Position numbers and translations under genes: made by a program
Notes under the pieces: model-generated
Told to the model about the DNA's origin: nothing
Database searches by the model: none
The model's input: only the letters and a program-made list of their open reading frames with translations
In this document: positions 54,677 through 61,808 of the stretch, piece after piece
How positions within the stretch are numbered: position 1 is the first letter of the stretch
Layout of the letters: every line of letters starts with the position of its first letter
Assembly (NCBI RefSeq): GCF_018137945.1
Contig: NZ_CP073089.1
Span: 2,108,001-2,172,000, forward strand
Length of the DNA stretch: 64,000 bases
Reading direction: 5' to 3'
Origin: Brevibacterium sp. W7.2
GTDB taxonomy: Bacteria; Actinomycetota; Actinomycetes; Actinomycetales; Brevibacteriaceae

Positions 54677-55327
54677 TCAGGCTCCCTTGCGGGAGGTGAG
54701 CACCTGGTCGACGAGACCGTAGTCCTTCGCCTGCTCGGCGGTGAGGAAGAGGTCACGTTCGATGTCGTTCGACACCTGCTCCTCGGTCTTGTTCGAGTGC
54801 TTCGACAGCGTCGCCTCGAGCCACTGGCGCATGCGCAGCACCTCGGCGGCCTGGATCTCGATGTCCGAGGCCTGGCCCTGTCCCTGGCCCTGCATCGAGG
54901 GCTGGTGGATGAGGACGCGGGCGTTGGGCAGCGCGAGTCGCTTGCCGGGGGTGCCGGCGGCGAGCAGCACGGCTGCGGCCGAGGCCGCCTGGCCCAGGCA
55001 CACCGTCTGGATCTCCGGCTTGATGTACTGCATCGTGTCGTAGATCGCGGTCAGCGCGGTGAACGAGCCGCCGGGCGAGTTGATGTAGAGGGTGATGTCG
55101 CGGTCGGGGTCCTGCGATTCGAGGACGAGCAGCTGCGCCATGATGTCGTCGGCACTCGTGTCATCGACCTGCACGCCGAGGAAGATCACGCGATCCTCGA
55201 ACAGCTTCGTGTAGGGGTCCTGACGCTTGAAGCCGTACGGCGTGCGCTCTTCGAACTGCGGCATCACGTAGCGCGACACCGGCATCTGGCCGGCGGTCGA
55301 CCCTGGCATGAGATTCATTGAGTTCAT
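54677..55327 (-). CDS. clpP2: ATP-dependent Clp protease proteolytic subunit ClpP2
   Basis: A ~216-aa serine peptidase. Catalytic serine in [14 protein letters not shown], histidine in VLIHQPSM, aspartate in IERDLFL. Several starts are possible: GTG 55348 overlaps the clpP1 stop (GTGA), ATG 55327 has AGGGAAG upstream, and ATG 55318 follows. I take 55327. In actinobacteria ClpP1 and ClpP2 form a mixed double-heptamer that is active only together. Confidence 0.95.
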   Translation of the reverse strand: MNSMNLMPGSTAGQMPVSRYVMPQFEERTPYGFKRQDPYTKLFEDRVIFLGVQVDDTSADDIMAQLLVLESQDPDRDITLYINSPGGSFTALTAIYDTMQYIKPEIQTVCLGQAASAAAVLLAAGTPGKRLALPNARVLIHQPSMQGQGQGQASDIEIQAAEVLRMRQWLEATLSKHSNKTEEQVSNDIERDLFLTAEQAKDYGLVDQVLTSRKGA

Positions 55328-55344
55328 TCTTCCCTGTCTCCCCG

Positions 55345-55956
55345 TCACTTGTCGTTGACTTCGGACGCCTGGGTCACGACGTCGTCGATGAAGCCGTATT
55401 CGAGGGCTTCCTCGGCGGTGAACCAGTGGTCGCGGTCGTTGTCCTTGAGGATCTGCTCGAGCGACTTGCCGGTCTGCTCGGCGGTCAGCTCGGCCATCTG
55501 CTTCTTCATGTGGAGGATGAGCTCGGCCTGGATCTTGATGTCCGTGGCCGTGCCGCCGATGCCGCCGAGCGGCTGGTGCATGAGGATGCGCGCGTGCGGG
55601 GTCGCGTAGCGCTTGCCCTTGGCACCGGAGGACAGCAGGAACTGCCCCATCGAGGCGGCCATGCCCATCGCGACGGTCGCGACGTCCGGCTTGATGTACT
55701 GCATGGTGTCGTAGATCGCCATGCCCGCGGTGACCGAGCCGCCGGGCGAGTTGATGTAGAGCCAGATGTCGGAATCGGGGTCCTCGGCCGCCAGCAGCAT
55801 CATCTGCGCGCAGATCGCGTTGGCGTTGTCGTCACGGACCTCCGAGCCGAGCCAGATGATCCGCTCCTTGAGCAGACGGTTGAAGATGTGGTCGTCGAGG
55901 CCCATGCCCCCACCGGCGTCGAGGCCGACGGGCGCTGTCGTGTCGTGTGCGCTCAC
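55345..55956 (-). CDS. clpP1: ATP-dependent Clp protease proteolytic subunit ClpP1
   Basis: A 203-aa serine peptidase: serine in [15 protein letters not shown], histidine in ILMHQPLGG, aspartate in [16 protein letters not shown]. First gene of clpP1P2. Start GTG 55956 follows AGGAGAG. A perfect ClgR box lies ~80-100 bp upstream, so it should be induced with misfolded protein stress. Confidence 0.96.
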   Translation of the reverse strand: MSAHDTTAPVGLDAGGGMGLDDHIFNRLLKERIIWLGSEVRDDNANAICAQMMLLAAEDPDSDIWLYINSPGGSVTAGMAIYDTMQYIKPDVATVAMGMAASMGQFLLSSGAKGKRYATPHARILMHQPLGGIGGTATDIKIQAELILHMKKQMAELTAEQTGKSLEQILKDNDRDHWFTAEEALEYGFIDDVVTQASEVNDK

Positions 55957-55992
55957 GTTTCTCTCCTGTTGGTCTAGATTGGCTTGCTATGG

Positions 55993-55998
55993 ACTCTA
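55993..55998 (-). promoter_or_regulatory. Candidate -10 of the clpP1P2 promoter
   Basis: TAGAGT on the minus strand (within TTAGAGT), ~37 bp before the clpP1 start, with no convincing -35 at 17-18 bp; that is what an activator-dependent promoter would show. Confidence 0.4.
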
Positions 55999-56037
55999 AC
56001 TGGTGCGCCGCAGGTTTTAGTCCCCCCGATCAGCCGT

Positions 56038-56055
56038 GTTCGCCCTCAGCGTGAA
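56038..56055 (-). promoter_or_regulatory. ClgR-binding box upstream of clpP1P2
   Basis: The minus strand reads TTCACGCTGAGGGCGAAC, which satisfies every position of the ClgR consensus WNNWCGCYNANRGCGWWS known from Corynebacterium. Its centre is about 60 bp upstream of the expected transcription start, a usual place for an activator. Confidence 0.8.
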
Positions 56056-56083
56056 AGGCTGCGATCCGCGGCTGAATGCGCGA

Positions 56084-56116
56084 AACGGCGGGCACGGTCA
56101 TCCCGTGCCCGCCGTT
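56084..56116 (-). terminator. Terminator after tig
   Basis: 14-bp perfect stem AACGGCGGGCACGG / CCGTGCCCGCCGTT with a 5-base loop, 61 bases past the tig stop on the minus strand, followed by TTTC. Separates tig from clpP1. Confidence 0.65.
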
Positions 56117-56177
56117 GTCAGCGGTGCTCAGTCAGCAGACCCTCGCCGAGGCGGCCGTCGGCCTGCGTGACGGACGC

Positions 56178-57560
56178 TCACTTCTCGTCGGCGTCGGCCT
56201 TCGCATCCTCGGCGACGGTCTCTTCGGCCTCGGCGTCGTCGGCCTCGGCGTCGTCAGCGGAGACGGTCTCGGCGGAGTCGTCGGCGGGAGAGGTGAACTC
56301 CTCCATGTCGACGACGTTGCCGTCGGTGTCCTTGACGACGGCGCCGGCCAGCGCCGCGGCGAGCGCCTTGCGGCGCGAGACCTCACCGACGAGGGCGTTG
56401 ACCTGGCCGGAGTTGTCGAGCATCTGCGCGAACTCGTTCGGGTTCATGCCGTACTGCTGCGACGCGGAGATGAGGTACTCGATGAGCTCGGGCTGCGTGA
56501 CCTCGACCTCTTCGGCCTCGGCGATGGCATCGAGGACGAACTGCGTGCGCAGGTTGCGCTCGGTCTCCTCGGTGACCTCCTTGCGGTGCTCATCGTCGTC
56601 GACGCGGTTCTCGGACTCGAGGTGGCGCTCGACCTCGTCGGTGACGATCTTCGCGGGCACCGGCACGTCGACGGCCTCGATGATCGCTTCGAGGACCTTG
56701 TCGCGCGCCTCGGCGCCCTGCGCGAACTCCTTCTGCTTGCCGGCCTGGACCTTGAGGTCCTCGCGGAGTTCGTCGATGGTATCGAACTCGCTGGCCAGCT
56801 GCGCGAAGTCGTCGTCAGCCTCGGGCAGTTCGCGTTCCTTGACGGCCTTGAGGGTGACGGTCACGGTGCCCGACTCGCCCTCGTGCTCGCCGCCGGCGAA
56901 CGTCGTCGAGAAGGTCGTCGACTCTTCGGCCGAGAGACCCTCGAGGGCTTCGTCCATGCCCTCGAGCATGGTCCCGGCGCCCACCTGGTAGGAGATGTCG
57001 GAGGCCGAGTCGATCTCCTCGTCGTCGATCTTCGCGACGAGGTCGAGGGTGACGAAGTCGTCCTTGGCCGCCGGGCGGTCGACGGAGGTCAGGGTGCCGA
57101 AGCGCGAGCGCAGCTGCTCGAGCTCGTTCTCGACGTCGGCGTCGGTGACCTCGATGGGGTCGACCTCGACGGTGATCGAGTCGTAGGCGGGCAGCGTGAT
57201 CTCGGGGCGCACGTCGACGTCGACGGTGAAGACGAGGTCGCCGTCCTCGGTGCCGTCGAGGCCCGGGACCTCGGAGATCTCGACCTCGGGCTGGCCGAGC
57301 GGCTTGAGATCGTTGGCTTCCACGGCGTCGCGGTAGAACGCGTCGAGTCCGTTGTTGATCGCTTCCTGGATCACGGTGGGGCGGCCGACGCGCTGGTCGA
57401 TGATGCGCGTGGGGACCTTGCCCTGACGGAACCCGGGGACGTTGACCTGGGAACCGATGGTCTTGTAGGCCTCGTCGACGCTCGGCTTGAGTTCGGCGTA
57501 TGGGACTTCCACGCTGATCTTGACCCGGGTCGGGTCGAGTTGCTCGACGGAGCTCTTCAC
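56178..57560 (-). CDS. tig: Trigger factor
   Basis: A 460-aa ribosome-bound chaperone and peptidyl-prolyl isomerase. N-terminal ribosome-binding domain with the GFRQGKVP signature loop (~residue 43), FKBP-like domain (~residues 155-240), helical C-terminal arms, and a 30-residue Glu/Asp/Ala tail. I choose GTG 57560 because AAAGG lies seven bases upstream and the family begins with VKSSVEQL; the frame extends eight codons to a TTG. A -10-like TAGGAT (minus, 57679-57674) may begin its ~105-base leader. Confidence 0.95.
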   Translation of the reverse strand: MKSSVEQLDPTRVKISVEVPYAELKPSVDEAYKTIGSQVNVPGFRQGKVPTRIIDQRVGRPTVIQEAINNGLDAFYRDAVEANDLKPLGQPEVEISEVPGLDGTEDGDLVFTVDVDVRPEITLPAYDSITVEVDPIEVTDADVENELEQLRSRFGTLTSVDRPAAKDDFVTLDLVAKIDDEEIDSASDISYQVGAGTMLEGMDEALEGLSAEESTTFSTTFAGGEHEGESGTVTVTLKAVKERELPEADDDFAQLASEFDTIDELREDLKVQAGKQKEFAQGAEARDKVLEAIIEAVDVPVPAKIVTDEVERHLESENRVDDDEHRKEVTEETERNLRTQFVLDAIAEAEEVEVTQPELIEYLISASQQYGMNPNEFAQMLDNSGQVNALVGEVSRRKALAAALAGAVVKDTDGNVVDMEEFTSPADDSAETVSADDAEADDAEAEETVAEDAKADADEK

Positions 57561-57734
57561 AGTGGGACCTTTCAGAATCGACAATCATGCTCGCGGTCGA
57601 CACGACGGTTCGTCAGTCGTGGGACCGCTGAGGGATCGGACATGGACCATGTCCTTTGGAGATGCAGTCACCCATCCTACGCGAAACGGGAGCCAAAACA
57701 CGAAAAGCGCCGAGGTGGTCGCGCAGACGAGAAA

Positions 57735-57767
57735 ACCGGCCGAACCACGAGGGTCCGACCGGCCGGT
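57735..57767 (-). terminator. Terminator of tRNA-Gly
   Basis: ACCGGCCG (57735-57742) pairs with CGGCCGGT (57760-57767). On the minus strand the stem begins at the tRNA CCA end and is followed by TTTTC. Confidence 0.65.
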
Positions 57768-57840
57768 GGAGGGGATGACGGGAATCGAACCCGCACCATC
57801 AGTTTGGAAGACTGAGGCTCTACCATTGAGCTACATCCCC
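57767..57840 (-). tRNA. tRNA-Gly (anticodon TCC)
   Basis: Cloverleaf with acceptor GGGGATG/CATCCCC, D arm GCTC/GAGC, anticodon loop CTTCCAA, T loop TTCGATT and discriminator T. The CCA end is encoded (57769-57767). Decodes GGA. Confidence 0.95.
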
Positions 57841-57854
57841 GTGTTGCGAATATG

Positions 57855-57884
57855 ACTATATCCGAGGTCGTCGGCACGGGCCAA
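57855..57884 (-). promoter_or_regulatory. tRNA-Gly promoter
   Basis: Minus strand TTGGCC (57884-57879), 18-bp spacer, TATAGT (57860-57855), ending 14 bases before the mature tRNA 5' end. Confidence 0.55.
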
Positions 57885-57963
57885 ATCGGGCTTTCATGAC
57901 GTGTGTCACAGGCCGCGGACGCCGTTGGGACGCCGCCTGCGGATGTGGTTAGATTGAGTGTCG

Positions 57964-58037
57964 CGGGATGTGGCGCAGCTTGGTAGCGCATCTGTTTTGG
58001 GAACAGAGGGTCGCAGGTTCAAATCCTGTCATCCCGA
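57964..58037 (+). tRNA. tRNA-Pro (anticodon TGG)
   Basis: A 74-nt cloverleaf: acceptor CGGGATG/CATCCCG, anticodon stem TCTGT/ACAGA around TTTGGGA (anticodon TGG), T loop TTCAAAT, discriminator A, CCA not encoded. Divergent from tRNA-Gly; TTAGAT at 57949-57954 is a likely -10. Confidence 0.95.
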
Positions 58038-58042
58038 CGATC

Positions 58043-58078
58043 GAGAGCCGCCCTGACCTGCAGGTCAGGGCGGCTCTC
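58043..58078 (+). terminator. Terminator of tRNA-Pro
   Basis: A 36-bp perfect palindrome, each arm GAGAGCCGCCCTGACCTG and its complement, five bases after the tRNA; a loop of about four bases is expected. Confidence 0.75.
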
Positions 58079-58177
58079 CCCCATTCAGCGCCGTTCCCAT
58101 TGGACGGCATGAGGCTCGACCCGCGGCAGGGAGATTCGCGACAATGGTGTCCCGACCGGATCCAGGAAGGACCCGCC

Positions 58178-59353
58178 ATGGCGCCGCTGCCCCCGTCCTC
58201 GCACCCGAGCCCGCTCTCACGCCTGCGCACCCGGACGCGGACCGTGCGCCTGACCGCGCTCGGGGCCGCCGTCGGCCTCGCCCTCAGCGCCTGCACCGCA
58301 GGGGACGACCCGAGCTCGGCGCCGGGCACCTCGGCGTTCTCCCCGTCGCAGGCACCGAGTACCGAGACCGGGTCTCCCCCGCCGCTCACCGCCCCCGAGG
58401 TCGTCGCCGAGAACCTCGACGCACCGTGGTCGATCGCCTTCGCCGGCAGCTCCCCGCTCGTGTCCGAACGCGATACGGGACGGATCCTCGAACTCTCCGG
58501 CGACCGTCCCGCGCAGGTCCGGGAGGTCGGCACCGTGCCCGACGTCGCCGCCGCCGGCGAGGGCGGTCTGCTCGGCCTCGCCGTCGCCGACGACGTCCTC
58601 TACTCCTACTTCACGGCCGCCGACGGCAACCGCATCGTCCGCTTCCCGCTCACCGGCGACCCCGGGGGCCTCGGCCTCGGGGAGCCCGAGGTGCTCCTCG
58701 ACGGCATCCCGGCAGGGACCACGCACAACGGCGGCCGACTCGCCTTCGGACCCGACGGCATGCTCTACGCCACGGCAGGCGATGCGGGCAACAGCGCCTC
58801 GGCGCAGGATCGGGACGCCCTGTCGGGCAAGATCCTGCGGCTGACCCCCGACGGCGCGGTGCCCGAGGACAACCCGTTCGACGGGTCGTACGTCTACTCC
58901 TACGGTCACCGCAATCCGCAGGGGCTGAGCTGGGACGAGGACGGGACGATGTACGCCAGCGAGTTCGGGCAGAACGCGTGGGACGAGCTCAACGTCATCG
59001 AACCCGGGGCGAACTACGGCTGGCCCGAGGTCGAGGGCATGTCCGATCCCGGGGAGGGCGGGGAATTCGTCGATCCGGTCCAGCAGTGGGCCCCGGCGGA
59101 GGCGAGTCCGAGCGGGATGACGATCACCGGCGACTCGCTCCTCATCGCCAATCTCCGCGGTGCGACGCTGCGCGAGGTCCCGGTCACCGACCTCTCGCAG
59201 TCGCGGACGTCCTACGACGGCGAGTACGGTCGCCTCCGCGACGTCGTCACGACCCCGACCGGGGAGATCTGGATGCTGACGAACAACACCGACGGGCGCG
59301 GCGATCCGGGGCCCGACGACGACCGGATCATCCGCATCCCGGCACCGGACTGA
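58178..59353 (+). CDS. PQQ-dependent sugar dehydrogenase-like lipoprotein (GSDH family)
   Basis: A 391-aa exported lipoprotein: signal peptide with lipobox LSAC (cysteine ~residue 38), a Ser/Pro linker, then a six-bladed beta-propeller of the glucose/sorbosone dehydrogenase family (LDAPWSIAFAG, GEGGLLGLAVADD, THNGGRLAFGPDGMLYATAGDAG, SYGHRNPQGLSWDEDG, GANYGWPEVEG). Would oxidise aldose sugars with PQQ if loaded; no PQQ genes are near. ATG 58178 follows AGGAAGG. Lies after tRNA-Pro, convergent with the alcohol dehydrogenase. Confidence 0.87.
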   Translation: MAPLPPSSHPSPLSRLRTRTRTVRLTALGAAVGLALSACTAGDDPSSAPGTSAFSPSQAPSTETGSPPPLTAPEVVAENLDAPWSIAFAGSSPLVSERDTGRILELSGDRPAQVREVGTVPDVAAAGEGGLLGLAVADDVLYSYFTAADGNRIVRFPLTGDPGGLGLGEPEVLLDGIPAGTTHNGGRLAFGPDGMLYATAGDAGNSASAQDRDALSGKILRLTPDGAVPEDNPFDGSYVYSYGHRNPQGLSWDEDGTMYASEFGQNAWDELNVIEPGANYGWPEVEGMSDPGEGGEFVDPVQQWAPAEASPSGMTITGDSLLIANLRGATLREVPVTDLSQSRTSYDGEYGRLRDVVTTPTGEIWMLTNNTDGRGDPGPDDDRIIRIPAPD

Positions 59354-59382
59354 GCGGTCGCTCCGTCACAGCGGGGGCGGCC

Positions 59383-60495
59383 TCAGCGCTCGAAGTCGAT
59401 GACCTGACGGATGACGGTGCCGGCGGCCAGCGCGTCGAAGGCTGCGTTGATGTCGTCGAGGGCGACGGTCTCGGAGATGAGCTCCTCGACGGGCAGTCGA
59501 CCCTCACGCCAGAGCTGCGCGTAGATCGGGATGTCGCGGGCCGGCACGGCCGACCCGAGGTAGGACCCGATGACGGTGCGCGCCTCGGCGGTCAGCGTCA
59601 CCGGGGTGATGCGGGCCTCGGCGTCCGGGGCGGGCAGGCCGACGGTCACGGTGCTTCCGCCCACGGCGGTCGCGGTGAAGGCGGTTTCGAAGGCGCGGGG
59701 ATGGCCGACGCATTCGATGACGATCGGCGCCGTCCGGTCTCCGAGCTCCTCGGGGGTGTAGACCTCGACCGCGCCGAGCCTCCGCGCATGCTCGAGCTTG
59801 TCCGGGTTCGCATCGACGCCGATGACCCCGGCGGTCTCGATCGACAGCGCCGTGATGAGCGCGGCCATCCCGACCCCGCCGAGGCCGACGATCATCACCT
59901 CGTCGTCAGGGCCCGGGGCGCCGGCGTTGAGGACCGCTCCCCCGCCGGTGAGCACCGCGCACCCGAGGACCGCGGCGATCGGGGCCGGCACATCGTGGCC
60001 GACGGGCACGACGGAGGCGCGGTTGACCACGGCGTGCGTGGCGAAGACCGACGCGCCGAGGTGGTGGAGCACCTCAGCGCCGGAGGCGTCGTGGAGGCGC
60101 ACCCGATGACCGTCGAAGGGCAGTGTGCCCGCGGCGTTCGTCGCGCTGCCGGGAATGCACGGCAGCTTCCCGTCGGTGAGGCAGTTGCGGCAGACCCCGC
60201 AGCGCGGCAGGAACACGGTGACGACCTGGTCGCCGATCTCGAGGTCGTCGACGCCGTCGCCGAGGGCCTCGACGATGCCCGCGCCCTCATGGCCGAGCAG
60301 CATCGGCAGCGGCCGGGGCCGGTTCCCGTCGACGACGGAGAGGTCGGAGTGGCACACTCCGGCCGCGGTCAGCCGGATGAGGATCTCCCCGGGGCCCGGC
60401 GCGTCGAGGTCGAGCTCCTCGACCGTGAGCGGAGACGACTCCGCATACGGCCGGGCACGCTCCATCTCGCGCAGCACCGCGCCCCGGATCCTCAC
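59383..60495 (-). CDS. Zinc-dependent alcohol dehydrogenase (class III-like MDR)
   Basis: A 370-aa medium-chain dehydrogenase. Catalytic zinc ligands: cysteine in AGVCHSD, H-E in GHEGAG; structural zinc by CGVCRNCLTDGKLPC; cofactor motif GLGGVGMAALI. Substrate is likely an alcohol or aldehyde; close relatives are annotated as S-(hydroxymethyl)glutathione or mycothiol dehydrogenases, which I cannot confirm. GTG 60495 overlaps the rpiB stop (GTGA). Confidence 0.88.
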   Translation of the reverse strand: MRIRGAVLREMERARPYAESSPLTVEELDLDAPGPGEILIRLTAAGVCHSDLSVVDGNRPRPLPMLLGHEGAGIVEALGDGVDDLEIGDQVVTVFLPRCGVCRNCLTDGKLPCIPGSATNAAGTLPFDGHRVRLHDASGAEVLHHLGASVFATHAVVNRASVVPVGHDVPAPIAAVLGCAVLTGGGAVLNAGAPGPDDEVMIVGLGGVGMAALITALSIETAGVIGVDANPDKLEHARRLGAVEVYTPEELGDRTAPIVIECVGHPRAFETAFTATAVGGSTVTVGLPAPDAEARITPVTLTAEARTVIGSYLGSAVPARDIPIYAQLWREGRLPVEELISETVALDDINAAFDALAAGTVIRQVIDFER

Positions 60496-60965
60496 AGTCC
60501 GGCCTGTCCCTCGGTCTCGTAGGCGGCCATGATCCCGATCCGGCGGGAATGGCGTTCATCACCGGAGAAGGGGGTGGTGAGGAACGCGTCGACGATGGCG
60601 ATCGCATCGGCTTCGGAATGCTGGCGGGCGCCGACGGCGACGATCTGCGCATCGTTGTGCTCGCGGGCGAGCTGCGCGATCTCCGGGTTCCACGCCAGTG
60701 CGGCCCTGGCGCCGGTGACGAGGTTGGCCGCCATCTGCTCCCCGTTGCCCGACCCGCCGATGACGACGCCCAGCGAGTCGAGGCCCGCGGCGCGGTCGTC
60801 GACGACGGCCTGAGCCGCGGCGATGCAGAACGCCGGATAGTCGTCGAGCGCGTCGTACTCGAGCGCGCCGTGGTCGACGACCTCGTAGCCCTCCTCGCCG
60901 AGGTGGTCCTTGAGGACCTCTTTGAACTCGTACCCGGCGTGGTCGGTGCCGAGGTGAACCTTCAT
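60492..60965 (-). CDS. rpiB: Ribose-5-phosphate isomerase B
   Basis: A 157-aa RpiB/LacA family enzyme of the pentose phosphate pathway: KVHLGTDHAGYEFK, the active-site DYPAFC cysteine and GGSGNGEQ phosphate loop are present. Tandem ATGs at 60968 and 60965; the second sits at better distance from AAAGG. In Mycobacterium rpiB lies in the same place, next to the DsbA-type gene. Confidence 0.94.
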   Translation of the reverse strand: MKVHLGTDHAGYEFKEVLKDHLGEEGYEVVDHGALEYDALDDYPAFCIAAAQAVVDDRAAGLDSLGVVIGGSGNGEQMAANLVTGARAALAWNPEIAQLAREHNDAQIVAVGARQHSEADAIAIVDAFLTTPFSGDERHSRRIGIMAAYETEGQAGL

Positions 60966-61038
60966 CATGTGCCTTTCGTCAGGGGTGGTCAGCTCGCAGC
61001 TCGTGGACAGAGCAGCGGACAGTGCAGTGGGCTGAGCG

Positions 61039-61644
61039 TCAGTCGAAGATCGGACCCTGGTCGCGGGTGCGCTTGAGTTCGAAGAAGCCCGGCGTCGAGG
61101 CGACGGCGACGACGCCGTCGAAGAGGCGCCCGGCGTCCTCGCCCTTCGGGGCCGGGGTGACGACGGGACCGAAGAACGCGGTGCCGGCGACCCGGCAGAT
61201 CGGGGTGCCGACGTCGTCGCCGACGAGGGCCATCGCCTCGTCGTGGGAGGCCTGCAGCGCCGCGTCGTAGTCGTCGCGCTCGGCGTAGTCGAGGAGTTCG
61301 GCGGGCAGGTCGAGCTCAGCGAGCGCCTCGGCGACGGCCTTGTCGAAGTCCTGCTCCCCTCCGGGGTGGATGCGGGTGCCGATCGCGGTGTAGAGCGGTT
61401 CGGCGATCTCCTCGCCGTGCTCGGCGATCGCGGCGGTGACGACGCGCATCGGGCCCAGGGTGCGGTCGATGAGTTCCCGGTAGTCCTCGGGCAGGTCCTT
61501 GTCGCGGTTGAGGATGTTGAGGCTCATCGGATGGAAGCGGACGTCGACGTCGCGGACCTTCGCGACCTCGAGTCCCCACCGGGACGTCATCCACGCCCAC
61601 GGGCACGCCGTGTCGAACCACAGGTCAAGGGTCTCTCTGCTCAT
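61039..61644 (-). CDS. DsbA-family protein, mycothiol-dependent nitroreductase-like
   Basis: A 201-aa thioredoxin-fold protein with CPWA at residues 14-17 in WFDTACPWAWMTSRW, the motif of Rv2466c-type mycothiol-dependent reductases. No signal peptide, so cytoplasmic. The single redox cysteine pairs with mycothiol, the thiol of actinobacteria. Divergent from pepN, as Rv2466c is from Rv2467. Confidence 0.88.
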   Translation of the reverse strand: MSRETLDLWFDTACPWAWMTSRWGLEVAKVRDVDVRFHPMSLNILNRDKDLPEDYRELIDRTLGPMRVVTAAIAEHGEEIAEPLYTAIGTRIHPGGEQDFDKAVAEALAELDLPAELLDYAERDDYDAALQASHDEAMALVGDDVGTPICRVAGTAFFGPVVTPAPKGEDAGRLFDGVVAVASTPGFFELKRTRDQGPIFD

Positions 61645-61808
61645 TCTCGCTCCTCATCGGCAGGGGGCGCGCAGCAGCGCCCCGGTCACTGTGCCAATCT
61701 ACCAACTCCGCGCGCTCCCGGCCCACCGCGTCCTCGTCGCCTGGATCGCACGGCGTCCATGACAGAATGACGACAGTACACATGACTTGATGCGGAGGTC
61801 GCCAGACA

